Positions 7,409 through 14,152 of a DNA stretch of 15,233 bases are shown here, one piece after another. Numbering within the stretch: the first letter of the stretch is position 1; the number at the start of each line of letters is the position of its first letter. Both the position numbers and the translations under genes were made by a program. Below the pieces are notes generated by a model, which worked only from the letters and a program-made list of their open reading frames with translations, made no database searches and was not told where the DNA came from. The DNA is from Gemmatimonadota bacterium (GTDB lineage: Bacteria; Gemmatimonadota; Gemmatimonadetes; Longimicrobiales; RSA9), in assembly GCA_016207445.1 (NCBI GenBank), contig JACQPS010000062.1, positions 1 to 15,233 of the forward strand, in the 5' to 3' direction.

Positions 7409-8854
7409 TTACACCGCGGCTCCCGCCTGGAGCAGCCGGTGCGCGGCGGCTTCCTGCATGAGTGGCTCGCCCCCCCACGCGGCCACGACCGCGGCGTTTG
7501 GCGGCAGCTCCGCCGCCAGCCGGGGATGCGCGAACAGGGCGACGAGCGCGGCCGGCCGCCTTGCCAGCGCGCGCTGCACGGCCTCGCGCGCTCGGGCAGA
7601 AAGTCCCGGTCTTCCCTTCCACGCGCGAATGTCGGCGTAGACGGCGACCAGGGCGGCGCGATCGGGATGCACCTCCTGGGTCTCGCGGACGTCCACGCCG
7701 CCGGAGCGCAGTGTAGCGGGAAAGACGTCGCGCCGGCCCGGCGGGTAGGGGCCGCCGACGTCGTCATCCACGGTGATCAGATCGCACGCACGCGCGAGCG
7801 TGGGGCGGCCGCGCACGACCAGCACCGTCCGCTGCGCGACCGACCGGGTCCAGGCGCGGTCTTCTTCCCTCCCCCACTCGTCCGCCCGGGTCATGGCGGC
7901 CGCCTTGCGGGCCGCCGTATCGACCCGGGCCAGCGCCTCCGTGACGCGTCCTTCGGGCAGGTCATGAGAAATCGCCGCTTCGATGACGGTCGCCACATGC
8001 GCGGGTTCTTCCGGATAGAGCAGCGCGTCGCACCCGGCCGCGAGCGCGCGCACGGCGGCGCGGCCCGCGCCACCGCCGGCCAGGACTCCCTCCATGATGA
8101 GCGCGTCGGAAACGACGAGCCCCGTGAAGCGCAGCTGGTCGCGCAGTAGATCATGCAGGATGGCGCGGGACAGGGTGGCCGGTGCGCCGGATGGGTCGAG
8201 CGCGGAATACGCCACGTGCGCGGTCATGATGGTGTCGACGCCGGCGTCGATCGCGGCGCGGAAAGGCGCGAGATCCAACTCCAGGGCCGCCCGCTCGGCC
8301 ACGACGCGCGGCAGCTCGACGTGCGAGTCGGCCGTCGTGCGGCCGTGTCCCGGGAAGTGCTTCGCGCAGGAGAGGGCGCCGCCCGCCGCGCAGCCGCGCA
8401 CCCACGCCGCCACGGCCGCAGCCACTCGCGCGGGGTCGGTGCCGAACGCGCGCGTCCCCACGATCGGATTCTGCGGTTCGAGGTCCACGTCCGCGACCGG
8501 GGCATAGATCCAGTCGATGCCAAGCGCGCGAGCTTCCCGCGCCGTCAGCTCGGCCGACCGGCGGAGCACGTCCAGATCCCCGAGCGCGCCCAGTGCCGCC
8601 GCGGGCGGCAACGGCGTCGCGCCGTGGAACTGTTGCCCGGCGCCTCGCTCGAGATCCGCGCCGAAGAGCAGAGGCCGATGCGTCCGTGACCGGATCGAGG
8701 TTACCAGCGCGCGCACGGCCTGCGCCTCACCGCCGAACACGATGAAGCCGCCCACGCCGAGAGCGAGGGCGGCCTCGATCCGCTCACGTTCGTGCGCGAA
8801 CCCGGTGGCCGCGTCCCAGCGCAGAGCGGGGAAGAGGAGGCGGCCGATTTCCAT
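7409..8854 (-). CDS. nagZ: NagZ-like beta-N-acetylhexosaminidase (GH3)
   Basis: A glycoside hydrolase family 3 enzyme expected to release GlcNAc from GlcNAc-(anhydro)MurNAc. Seen: 481 residues; the signature KHFPGHGRTTADSH (165-178), whose D176/H178 form the NagZ Asp-His dyad; the catalytic nucleophile D250 in VVSDAL; and an (alpha/beta)8-type domain at about 1-330. A C-terminal region of about 150 residues follows that compact Gram-negative NagZ (about 340 aa) lacks, recalling two-domain GH3 proteins. No signal peptide is visible, so it should be cytoplasmic. ATG at 8854 is chosen because it follows the HEAT gene stop by 4 nt and begins the family-like MEIGRLLF; the longer frame to 8950 would overlap that gene. 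The SD is weak, suggesting coupling. A cytoplasmic NagZ implies that the disaccharide is imported. Confidence 0.9.
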   Translation of the reverse strand: MEIGRLLFPALRWDAATGFAHERERIEAALALGVGGFIVFGGEAQAVRALVTSIRSRTHRPLLFGADLERGAGQQFHGATPLPPAAALGALGDLDVLRRSAELTAREARALGIDWIYAPVADVDLEPQNPIVGTRAFGTDPARVAAAVAAWVRGCAAGGALSCAKHFPGHGRTTADSHVELPRVVAERAALELDLAPFRAAIDAGVDTIMTAHVAYSALDPSGAPATLSRAILHDLLRDQLRFTGLVVSDALIMEGVLAGGGAGRAAVRALAAGCDALLYPEEPAHVATVIEAAISHDLPEGRVTEALARVDTAARKAAAMTRADEWGREEDRAWTRSVAQRTVLVVRGRPTLARACDLITVDDDVGGPYPPGRRDVFPATLRSGGVDVRETQEVHPDRAALVAVYADIRAWKGRPGLSARAREAVQRALARRPAALVALFAHPRLAAELPPNAAVVAAWGGEPLMQEAAAHRLLQAGAAV

Positions 8855-8858
8855 GCGA

Positions 8859-10040
8859 TCAGGGCGCGGTGTTCTGGGACAGGAAAGGATCCGGCAGGCG
8901 GAAGGAGCTGACGTCCTCCCCCTCGAGGTAGATAACCCCCTCCTGCTCACGCACGCGCATCCAGCGCGCCGGCGAATACGCCCCGCGGCGCTGGCCGCGC
9001 ACGATAGCGGTCAGCTCGCCGAGGGAGGTGGGTTCACCACCCGCGAAGGGGGCGCGCAACACCTGATAGGACAGGACGACATCGTCTCCTTGCCGCACGC
9101 TGGCATCCGGGCGCTCGCGCAGGAATAGGAGATCGTCCGTGAAGGGGAAGCCGCGCGGCGCGATCCCCGGGCCCAGCGCTCGCTCGTTGCCGCTCTCCAG
9201 GTCGCGCACACGGATCTGGCGGGCGGACTCGTAGACCAGATAGCGGCCATCGCTCGAAAAAAACGCGGGGACCACGTATGCGACCATCTCGACGTCTTTC
9301 GCGACCAGGGTCGGCGGCCGGCCGGGCGTGCCCACGTGCAGCTCCCCCACCGCGGCTTCCCACTGCGGCCACTGCCGCAACGGCCGGAAGAGCAGCCGGG
9401 CCCCGCCGGGGCCCACCCGCTCGAGCGTGCCGCTCTCCGCCGGCGCCCCGAGTGGCGCGCCACGCTCCTCCACGACGCGCAGCAGCTCCTCCGCCACGGC
9501 ACGAAGCTGCGTGGGCGGCGTACCCGCCAGGTAGCGCCGCAGCACGGCCGCATCGGTGTCACCCAGCGATTCCAGCGCCCTGGCCTGCACCTGCGTCTCG
9601 GGGTCGCGCAGCGCCCGCTCCAGCAGCGCGACCGTCTTCGCGGGCGCGAGCGGCAGCACGCCGCGCAAGCCGACCACCGCGGCCGCGCGCACGCGCGGTT
9701 CCCGGGCACCCAGCGCTACGCGGAAAGCCCTCAGCTGTGCGGCCGCGTGCCGCTCCCCGAGCAGCAGCAGCGCGTTGCCGCGCGAGAACACCGGCGCCGT
9801 CGTATCCAGCGCGACCGTCGTCAGCAGCTCATCCAGCGCCCCACCGAGCTCCGCCTCCAGCTCCGCGATCCGCTGGTACTGTTCGGGCCGGAGCGGCGCC
9901 TCGGCCAGAACCCGCTGAACCCGCGCCTCGGGCGCTTCTCCGGGCGTGGGTGCCGTCGAAGTCGCCCGTCCCGTGCACGCGCCCCCCACCAGCAGCACCG
10001 CCGCTATTAACAGACCGAGAAGTCCTGCTCTCCGCATCAT
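8859..10040 (-). CDS. HEAT-repeat and propeller-like lipoprotein, function unknown
   Basis: 393 residues, not a family I can name. Seen: an N-terminal MMRR then a hydrophobic run ending in GGAC (C22), a probable lipoprotein signal. A helical region at about 36-195 has HEAT-type units (RGNALLLLGE, VRAAAVVGLRG and VQARALESLG recur at near 35-residue spacing). A beta-rich C-terminal half (about 200-390) contains FSSDGRYLVYES (261-272), a TolB/PD40-like blade. ATG at 10040 or 10037 follows a GAAGGGA site by 5 or 8 nt; longer frames would run antisense-free but through anmK and are rejected. It sits between anmK and nagZ with short gaps, so it is co-expressed with recycling enzymes. It could be a scaffold or a wall-status sensor (inference only). 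Confidence 0.72.
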   Translation of the reverse strand: MMRRAGLLGLLIAAVLLVGGACTGRATSTAPTPGEAPEARVQRVLAEAPLRPEQYQRIAELEAELGGALDELLTTVALDTTAPVFSRGNALLLLGERHAAAQLRAFRVALGAREPRVRAAAVVGLRGVLPLAPAKTVALLERALRDPETQVQARALESLGDTDAAVLRRYLAGTPPTQLRAVAEELLRVVEERGAPLGAPAESGTLERVGPGGARLLFRPLRQWPQWEAAVGELHVGTPGRPPTLVAKDVEMVAYVVPAFFSSDGRYLVYESARQIRVRDLESGNERALGPGIAPRGFPFTDDLLFLRERPDASVRQGDDVVLSYQVLRAPFAGGEPTSLGELTAIVRGQRRGAYSPARWMRVREQEGVIYLEGEDVSSFRLPDPFLSQNTAP

Positions 10041-10045
10041 CGGTT

Positions 10046-10052
10046 TCCCTTC
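10046..10052 (-). promoter_or_regulatory. Shine-Dalgarno for the HEAT lipoprotein gene
   Basis: GAAGGGA on the minus strand, 5 nt before ATG at 10040. It supports the lipoprotein start rather than an upstream start inside anmK. Confidence 0.6.
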
Positions 10053-10077
10053 GCTTCCTCGTTGCAGTCCCGCGATT

Positions 10078-11256
10078 CTACTGCGAACTGTAAACTGTCG
10101 ACTGTCGACTCCGATTCCCGGGCGTATAGCTACCCAACACCCGTTCCCCCGCCGCCCCCGTCGCCTCGGGCACGTTCCCGGCGAACCCCCGCACGTGCGC
10201 CCAGGCCAGCGCCGCGAACGCGACCGCCTCCTTCGCGTCCGGGTCCAGCCCGAGCGCCTCGCCCGGGAGCACGCTCGCCGGCGCGAATTCCTGCTGGAGC
10301 ATGCTCCGGAGCACCGGGTTGCGCGCGCCGCCGCCCGTGACCAGCACCTCCTCCACGCCGCGCGGGAGCACCCAGGCGCGGTAGGCGCGGCCGATGCTGC
10401 GCGCGGTGAGCGCGGTGAGCGTGGCGACCAGGTCATCCCAGGCCTGCGCGTGGCCCGGGCGGAGCCGGTCGACCAGCGCCTGCACGTACGGGCGCCCGAA
10501 GACCTCCCGGCCGGTGGACTTGGGCGGCGTGCGCCGGAAGAAGGGATGCCCGAGCAGCTCGGCGAGCAGCTCCTCCTGGATCCGGCCGCGCCGTGCGCGC
10601 GCGCCGTCGCGATCGTAGCGCTCGCGGCCGCCGGAGGCCAGCTCGACGGCGGCGTCAATGAGCGCGTTGCCCGGCCCGGTGTCGAAGGCGATGGCCGGGC
10701 CGGGCTCGCCGCGCGGCGGCAGCCAGGTCAGGTTGGCCATCCCGCCGATGTTCTGGAGTACCCTTCGCTTGCCCGCCGCCGCGAAGAGGACGCGATCGAC
10801 CCAGGGCACGAGCGGCGCACCCTCGCCACCGGCGGCCACATCGCGCGCGCGGAAATCGCTGACCACGGGGATGCCGGTGCGCTCCGCGATGGTGGCCGCG
10901 CACCCGAGCTGCAGCGTGGCGCCCCGGCGGCCGGCCGCGGGCGGCTCATGCCACACCGTCTGCCCGTGCGAGCCGACGAGGTCGACGTGCTCCGGCTGCA
11001 CGCCGGCGCTACGGCAGAGCTCCAGGGCGGCCGCGGCGAACCACTCGCCCAGGCCCGCGTGCAGCGCACACAGCTCCGCTGCACCGCCGTCCAGGATGGC
11101 GGAGTGGATCTGGTCGCGCTGCTCGGGCGAGTACGGCGTCGTGTGGAAGCCGCGCACCTGCCAGCGGAGGCGCCCTGGCTCCTCGCCCTCGAACTCGACC
11201 AGCGCGGCATCGATGCCGTCGAGCGAGGTGCCGGACATGAGGCCGATGACGAGCAA
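10078..11256 (-). CDS. anmK: Anhydro-N-acetylmuramic acid kinase
   Basis: A cytoplasmic kinase that opens the 1,6-anhydro ring of anhydroMurNAc and phosphorylates it to MurNAc-6-phosphate, the MurQ substrate. Seen: 392 residues (E. coli enzyme about 370); phosphate-binding GLMSGTSLDGID (5-16); SHGQTVWH (96-103); FDTGPGN with D192, equivalent to the catalytic Asp; PKSTGRE with FGRPY; VTGGGARN; and a DAKEA segment near the end. The start is TTG at 11256, giving the family-typical VIGLMSGTS opening; no in-frame ATG or GTG lies between it and the murQ stop, and AAGGG is about 8 nt upstream. It follows murQ by 30 nt. The last 12 residues are encoded by a heptanucleotide repeat and look like an added tail. 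Confidence 0.96.
   Translation of the reverse strand: MLVIGLMSGTSLDGIDAALVEFEGEEPGRLRWQVRGFHTTPYSPEQRDQIHSAILDGGAAELCALHAGLGEWFAAAALELCRSAGVQPEHVDLVGSHGQTVWHEPPAAGRRGATLQLGCAATIAERTGIPVVSDFRARDVAAGGEGAPLVPWVDRVLFAAAGKRRVLQNIGGMANLTWLPPRGEPGPAIAFDTGPGNALIDAAVELASGGRERYDRDGARARRGRIQEELLAELLGHPFFRRTPPKSTGREVFGRPYVQALVDRLRPGHAQAWDDLVATLTALTARSIGRAYRAWVLPRGVEEVLVTGGGARNPVLRSMLQQEFAPASVLPGEALGLDPDAKEAVAFAALAWAHVRGFAGNVPEATGAAGERVLGSYTPGNRSRQSTVYSSQ
10080..10114. repeat. Heptanucleotide tandem repeat at the anmK 3' end
   Basis: Five adjacent 7-mers read ACTGCGA, ACTGTAA, ACTGTCG, ACTGTCG, ACTCCGA on the plus strand: two identical copies flanked by degenerate ones. The array covers the last base of the anmK stop codon and codes its C-terminal tail. 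Seven is not a multiple of three, so copy changes would alter the tail and stop. Confidence 0.75.
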
Positions 11257-11286
11257 CCCCTCACCCTTCCCGACGCGGCGACGTGC

Positions 11287-12204
11287 TCACGGCGTCAAGT
11301 CGCCGACGAGCAGGCCGACCTGCCCGCCGGCCGCATCGAGCCGACGCTTCGCCTCGGCGCGCTCGAGCTTCAGCCGATGCATCACGATCGCGGTCTTGAC
11401 GTGCCCTTGCGCGCGCTCGAGCAGCGCCGCCGCCTCCGGGCGCGACAGCGCCAGCGTCTCCATCAGGATGCGCTCGCCGCGGTCCCGCAGCTTCTCCGCG
11501 GTCACCTGAAGATCGACCATCAGGTTCCCGAACACTTTTCCCAGCCTCACCATGGCAGTGGTGCTGATCGTGTTCAGCACCATCTTGGTGGCGGTGCCCG
11601 CCTTCATGCGCGTGGAGCCGGTAATCACTTCGGGGCCGACCAGCGGCGCAATGACGACGTCGTGCGCCTCGAGCAGGCCGGGGGGCGGATAGGTGCAGAG
11701 CAGGAAGCCGGTGCGTGCCCCGCGTTCGCGTGCCCGGCGCAGCGCACCGTGGACATACGGCGTCGTGCCCGAAGTGGCGATGCCGAGCACGAAGTCGTGC
11801 GGCCCCACGGCCCGCTCATCCATCGCGGCCGCCCCGTCTTCCGGCCGATCCTCCGCGCCTTCCCGGGCGCGCAGGAGCGCCTCGTACCCACCCGCGATCA
11901 CGCCCTGCACCATGGCCGGATCCGTACGGTAGGTGGGCGGCATTTCGGCTGCGTCCAGGACGCCGAGCCGGCCTGACGTGCCCGCGCCGACGTAGATGAG
12001 CCGACCGCCGCGCCGCAGACACTCCACGACCAGGTCGATGCAGCGCGCGATCTGCTGCCGCTCCTCGCTCACCGCTTCCGCGATCATCCGATCCTCGGCG
12101 TTGATGAGATCGACGATCTCGAGCGTGGACAGCTGATCGATGCGCATGCTGCGCGGATTGCGCTGCTCCGTCAGTCGGGGATCGAAGGGCGTGGCGGCGT
12201 CCAT
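11287..12204 (-). CDS. murQ: N-acetylmuramic acid 6-phosphate etherase
   Basis: A cytoplasmic lyase that removes the lactyl ether from MurNAc-6-phosphate, giving GlcNAc-6-phosphate and D-lactate. Seen: 305 residues, the normal family length; N-terminal LTEQRNPRS; the SIS-domain sugar-phosphate motif GAGTSGRLGVLDAAEMPPTY (73-92) with E87; EGAED with E118, matching the E. coli Glu pair (same 31-residue spacing); SGTTPYV; and GSTRMKAGTATKMVLN, the MurQ signature. A short helical C-terminal domain follows. ATG at 12204 gives the expected N-terminus. It is first in the eight-gene minus-strand operon and faces the divergent intergenic region with possible promoter elements. Neighbouring anmK supplies its substrate, so the anhydro route to GlcNAc-6-P is complete here up to nagA, which is not in the window. 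Confidence 0.97.
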   Translation of the reverse strand: MDAATPFDPRLTEQRNPRSMRIDQLSTLEIVDLINAEDRMIAEAVSEERQQIARCIDLVVECLRRGGRLIYVGAGTSGRLGVLDAAEMPPTYRTDPAMVQGVIAGGYEALLRAREGAEDRPEDGAAAMDERAVGPHDFVLGIATSGTTPYVHGALRRARERGARTGFLLCTYPPPGLLEAHDVVIAPLVGPEVITGSTRMKAGTATKMVLNTISTTAMVRLGKVFGNLMVDLQVTAEKLRDRGERILMETLALSRPEAAALLERAQGHVKTAIVMHRLKLERAEAKRRLDAAGGQVGLLVGDLTP

Positions 12205-12326
12205 CTCTTGATCGGGCCTTGCTTTGCGCCGGATGTTTTCGATAGATTGGTGAACTGCATAAGCTAATCCGCGTCACGCGGTTCAGCCACCCCCGCGGCG
12301 CGGATCAGCCTCACCGGCCAGGGACG
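12205..12326. promoter_or_regulatory. Divergent intergenic region with candidate promoters
   Basis: The 122 bp between the divergent start codons is relatively AT-rich in its middle. For murQ (minus), TTAGCT at 12267-12262 and TATCGA at 12244-12239 are 17 bp apart, a weak sigma70-like pair that would start transcription about 28 nt before murQ. For the plus unit, TTTTCG (12236-12241) and CATAAG (12258-12263) with a 16-bp spacer are weaker. Box matches are partial; only the existence of divergent promoters here is well supported by gene layout. Confidence 0.45.
12269..12281. promoter_or_regulatory. Perfect 13-bp palindrome, possible operator
   Basis: CCGCGT, C, ACGCGG: two 6-bp arms around one base. 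It lies just past the candidate plus-strand -10 box and next to the candidate murQ -35 box, so a bound protein could affect both operons. No regulator gene is in the window. Confidence 0.4.
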
Positions 12327-13514
12327 ATGAGCGTTCTGCTGCAGCGCGCCGCCTCCTTCGAGGCCGAACTGGTCGAGCTGCGCCGCGACCTGCACCGGCA
12401 CCCGGAGCTGTCGTTCCAGGAGACGCGGACAGCGGCGCTGGCGGCCACACGGGTGGAGGCGCTCGGCTTCGAGGTCCGCCGCGGCGTCGGCAAGACGGGC
12501 GTGCTGGCGGAGCTGCGGAACGGCAAGGGTCCCGTGGTCGCGCTGCGCGCGGACATGGACGCGCTGCCGATCCAGGAGGCGAACCAGGTCGAGTACCGCT
12601 CCACGGTGCCGGGTGTCATGCACGCGTGCGGGCACGACGCGCACGTGAGCATGCTGGTCGGCGCGGCGCAGCTCTTGGCGGAGGCGCGGCGGCGGGACGA
12701 GCTGCCGCACGGCGCGGTGCGGCTCCTGTTCCAACCGTCGGAGGAAGCGGCGGACGGCGAGAACAAGAGCGGGGCAGCGCGCATGATCGAGGACGGCGCG
12801 ATGTCCGGGGTCGACGCCGTGTTCGGCCTGCACATCGGCGGCTTCCTTCCCGCGGGCAAGGTGTACGTCAGCGCGGGGCCCATCATGGCGGGCGCTGACT
12901 CCTTCACGGCCACGGTGCGAGGCGTGAGCGCGCACGCGGGTCGGCCGCACGAGGGCGTGGACGCGCTCGTGCTCGCGGCGCACGCGGTGGTGGCCTGTCA
13001 GAGCGCGGTGGCCCGGCGCATCTCGCCGCGCGCCGCGGGCGTGCTGAGCATCGGCACGGTCCATGGCGGCGTCGCCGAGAACGTGGTGGCGGAGCGGGTC
13101 GTGCTGCAGGGCACGCTGCGTTACTTCGATGCCGCGGTGCGCCAGACGCTCCAGCATGAGCTGCGGCAGGCGTTTTCGGTGGTGGACGCGCTGGGCGGTC
13201 GCGCGCAGGTCGAGCTGCGCGCCGGCTATCCGCCGGTCGTGAACGAGCCGGCGATGGCCGCGCTCGTCGGACGCGCGGTTGCGGGCACCCTGGGCGAGAG
13301 CTCGGTCGCGGAGTTCGAGCCGCTCATGGGCGCCGAGGACTTCGCGTTGCTGCTCGAGCAGGCGCCCGGCTGCTTCTTCTGGCTGGGCGGCGCGCCGGAG
13401 CGGCCGCGGCGGCATCATCATCCGGAGTTCGACGTGGACGAGCGGGCACTGATCCGGGGCGCGAGCGCCCTGGCGGCGTGCGTGCTCGCGGCGCTGCGGG
13501 AGCTGGGCTCCTGA
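12327..13514 (+). CDS. M20D-family amidohydrolase (N-acyl amino acid / hippurate hydrolase-like)
   Basis: A cytoplasmic metal-dependent hydrolase of an amide bond, releasing an amino acid from an N-acyl or similar conjugate. Seen: 395 residues, family length; LHRHPELSF (22-30); LRADMDALP (73-81); metal ligands C101 and H103 in MHACGHDAH, E139/E140 in QPSEE, H169 in GLHIGG and a His in HHHPEFDVDE (363-372); and a dimerisation lid domain at about 182-300 with SAHAGRPHEG. No signal peptide. ATG at 12327 gives a start just before the first helix; the SD (AGGGA) is poorly spaced. First gene of the plus-strand unit. The exact substrate cannot be assigned; aminoacylase, hippuricase and N-acetyl-diaminopimelate deacetylase are all in this family. 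Confidence 0.92.
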   Translation: MSVLLQRAASFEAELVELRRDLHRHPELSFQETRTAALAATRVEALGFEVRRGVGKTGVLAELRNGKGPVVALRADMDALPIQEANQVEYRSTVPGVMHACGHDAHVSMLVGAAQLLAEARRRDELPHGAVRLLFQPSEEAADGENKSGAARMIEDGAMSGVDAVFGLHIGGFLPAGKVYVSAGPIMAGADSFTATVRGVSAHAGRPHEGVDALVLAAHAVVACQSAVARRISPRAAGVLSIGTVHGGVAENVVAERVVLQGTLRYFDAAVRQTLQHELRQAFSVVDALGGRAQVELRAGYPPVVNEPAMAALVGRAVAGTLGESSVAEFEPLMGAEDFALLLEQAPGCFFWLGGAPERPRRHHHPEFDVDERALIRGASALAACVLAALRELGS

Positions 13515-13538
13515 GCGCGGTTTTTCCCCTAGCAGTAC

Positions 13539-13542
13539 GAGG
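13539..13542 (+). promoter_or_regulatory. Shine-Dalgarno for the small barrel-like protein
   Basis: GAGG, 4 nt before ATG at 13547. It picks this start over the longer frame beginning at 13478, which would overlap the amidohydrolase and bury the signal peptide. Confidence 0.5.
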
Positions 13543-13546
13543 CAGT

Positions 13547-14152
13547 ATGGTTCGCGCAGTTCCAATCTTCGTGGCGCTGGTGCTGCTGGCCGGCGCGGCC
13601 CCGGCTGCCGCCCAGTTCGGTAAGGTGAAGGCGGTGCCGGACACCTGGATGTCCGTCTGGATCGGCGGCTTCCACGATCCCGGCAACGTCAGCGACGACG
13701 AGAGCAACTCGCGCTGGGATTTCGGCCCGGCGCTGGGCGGCGGCGCGGGCTTGCACCACAAGCTCGGGTCCAGCCTGATGGCCGGCCTCGACGTTTCCTT
13801 CGCGCCGGCCCGCTACGAGCGGACGGTTCGGGGCGACACGGCCGCCATCGAGGAGTCCGGCCGGCTGGCCACGGCGATGCTGTCGGGCCGGCTGCGCTAC
13901 GGCGGCGGCGGTGATTTCTCGATGTATCTGACCGGCGGCGCCGGCGCCTTCATTTACGGCCTGCCCGCGCTGGACCGCTGGGATCCGGACCTCGCGCTAC
14001 TGGCGGGCGCGGGGCTCGAGTATCGCGCCGCGCCCAACAAGGCACTCTTCCTGGAATGGGGCAAGTACTGGACGTTTCACCAGCACGACGGCGTGCAGAG
14101 CAACTCGCCGAAGCACTCGGCGCTGCGCGTGGGCGGACGCTTCGGCTGGTGA
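13547..14152 (+). CDS. Small secreted beta-rich protein, probable outer-membrane barrel
   Basis: 201 residues, no named family recognised. Seen: a clear Sec signal peptide (MVRAVPIFVALVLLAGAAPAAA, cut before Gln23), then alternating polar/hydrophobic strands with Gly-rich turns and aromatic ends, such as LMAGLDVSFAPARYE, LSGRLRYGGGGDFSMYL and LALLAGAGLEYRAAP. The protein ends in RVGGRFGW, a final strand with a terminal aromatic residue as in many outer-membrane barrels recognised by BamA. The predicted size would suit an eight-strand barrel. It lies 32 nt after the amidohydrolase and overlaps the gamma-glutamyltransferase start by 4 nt (GTGA), so the three are likely co-transcribed. Role unknown. 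Confidence 0.72.
   Translation: MVRAVPIFVALVLLAGAAPAAAQFGKVKAVPDTWMSVWIGGFHDPGNVSDDESNSRWDFGPALGGGAGLHHKLGSSLMAGLDVSFAPARYERTVRGDTAAIEESGRLATAMLSGRLRYGGGGDFSMYLTGGAGAFIYGLPALDRWDPDLALLAGAGLEYRAAPNKALFLEWGKYWTFHQHDGVQSNSPKHSALRVGGRFGW

Noticed and set aside
5642..8149. 835-codon open frame on the plus strand
   Set aside because: It is antisense to the symporter, glycosyltransferase and nagZ genes, all of which carry clear family motifs. Its composition (Arg, Glu, Gln and Pro rich) is that of a shadow frame.
10380..10440. Short GCGGTGAGC direct repeat in anmK
   Set aside because: Two adjacent 9-mers encode LTALTA within a normal helix of the kinase; ordinary coding coincidence.
8859..10658. 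A 599-residue form of the HEAT protein starting inside anmK
   Set aside because: The first 200 residues are Arg/Ser-rich shadow of anmK; the lipoprotein signal and Shine-Dalgarno place the start at 10040 or 10037.
9946..11976. 676-codon open frame on the plus strand
   Set aside because: Antisense to anmK and murQ, both with diagnostic motifs; no recognisable domain.
12264..13565. 433-codon open frame on the minus strand
   Set aside because: Antisense to the M20 amidohydrolase, whose metal-binding motifs are intact; His/Arg-rich shadow composition.
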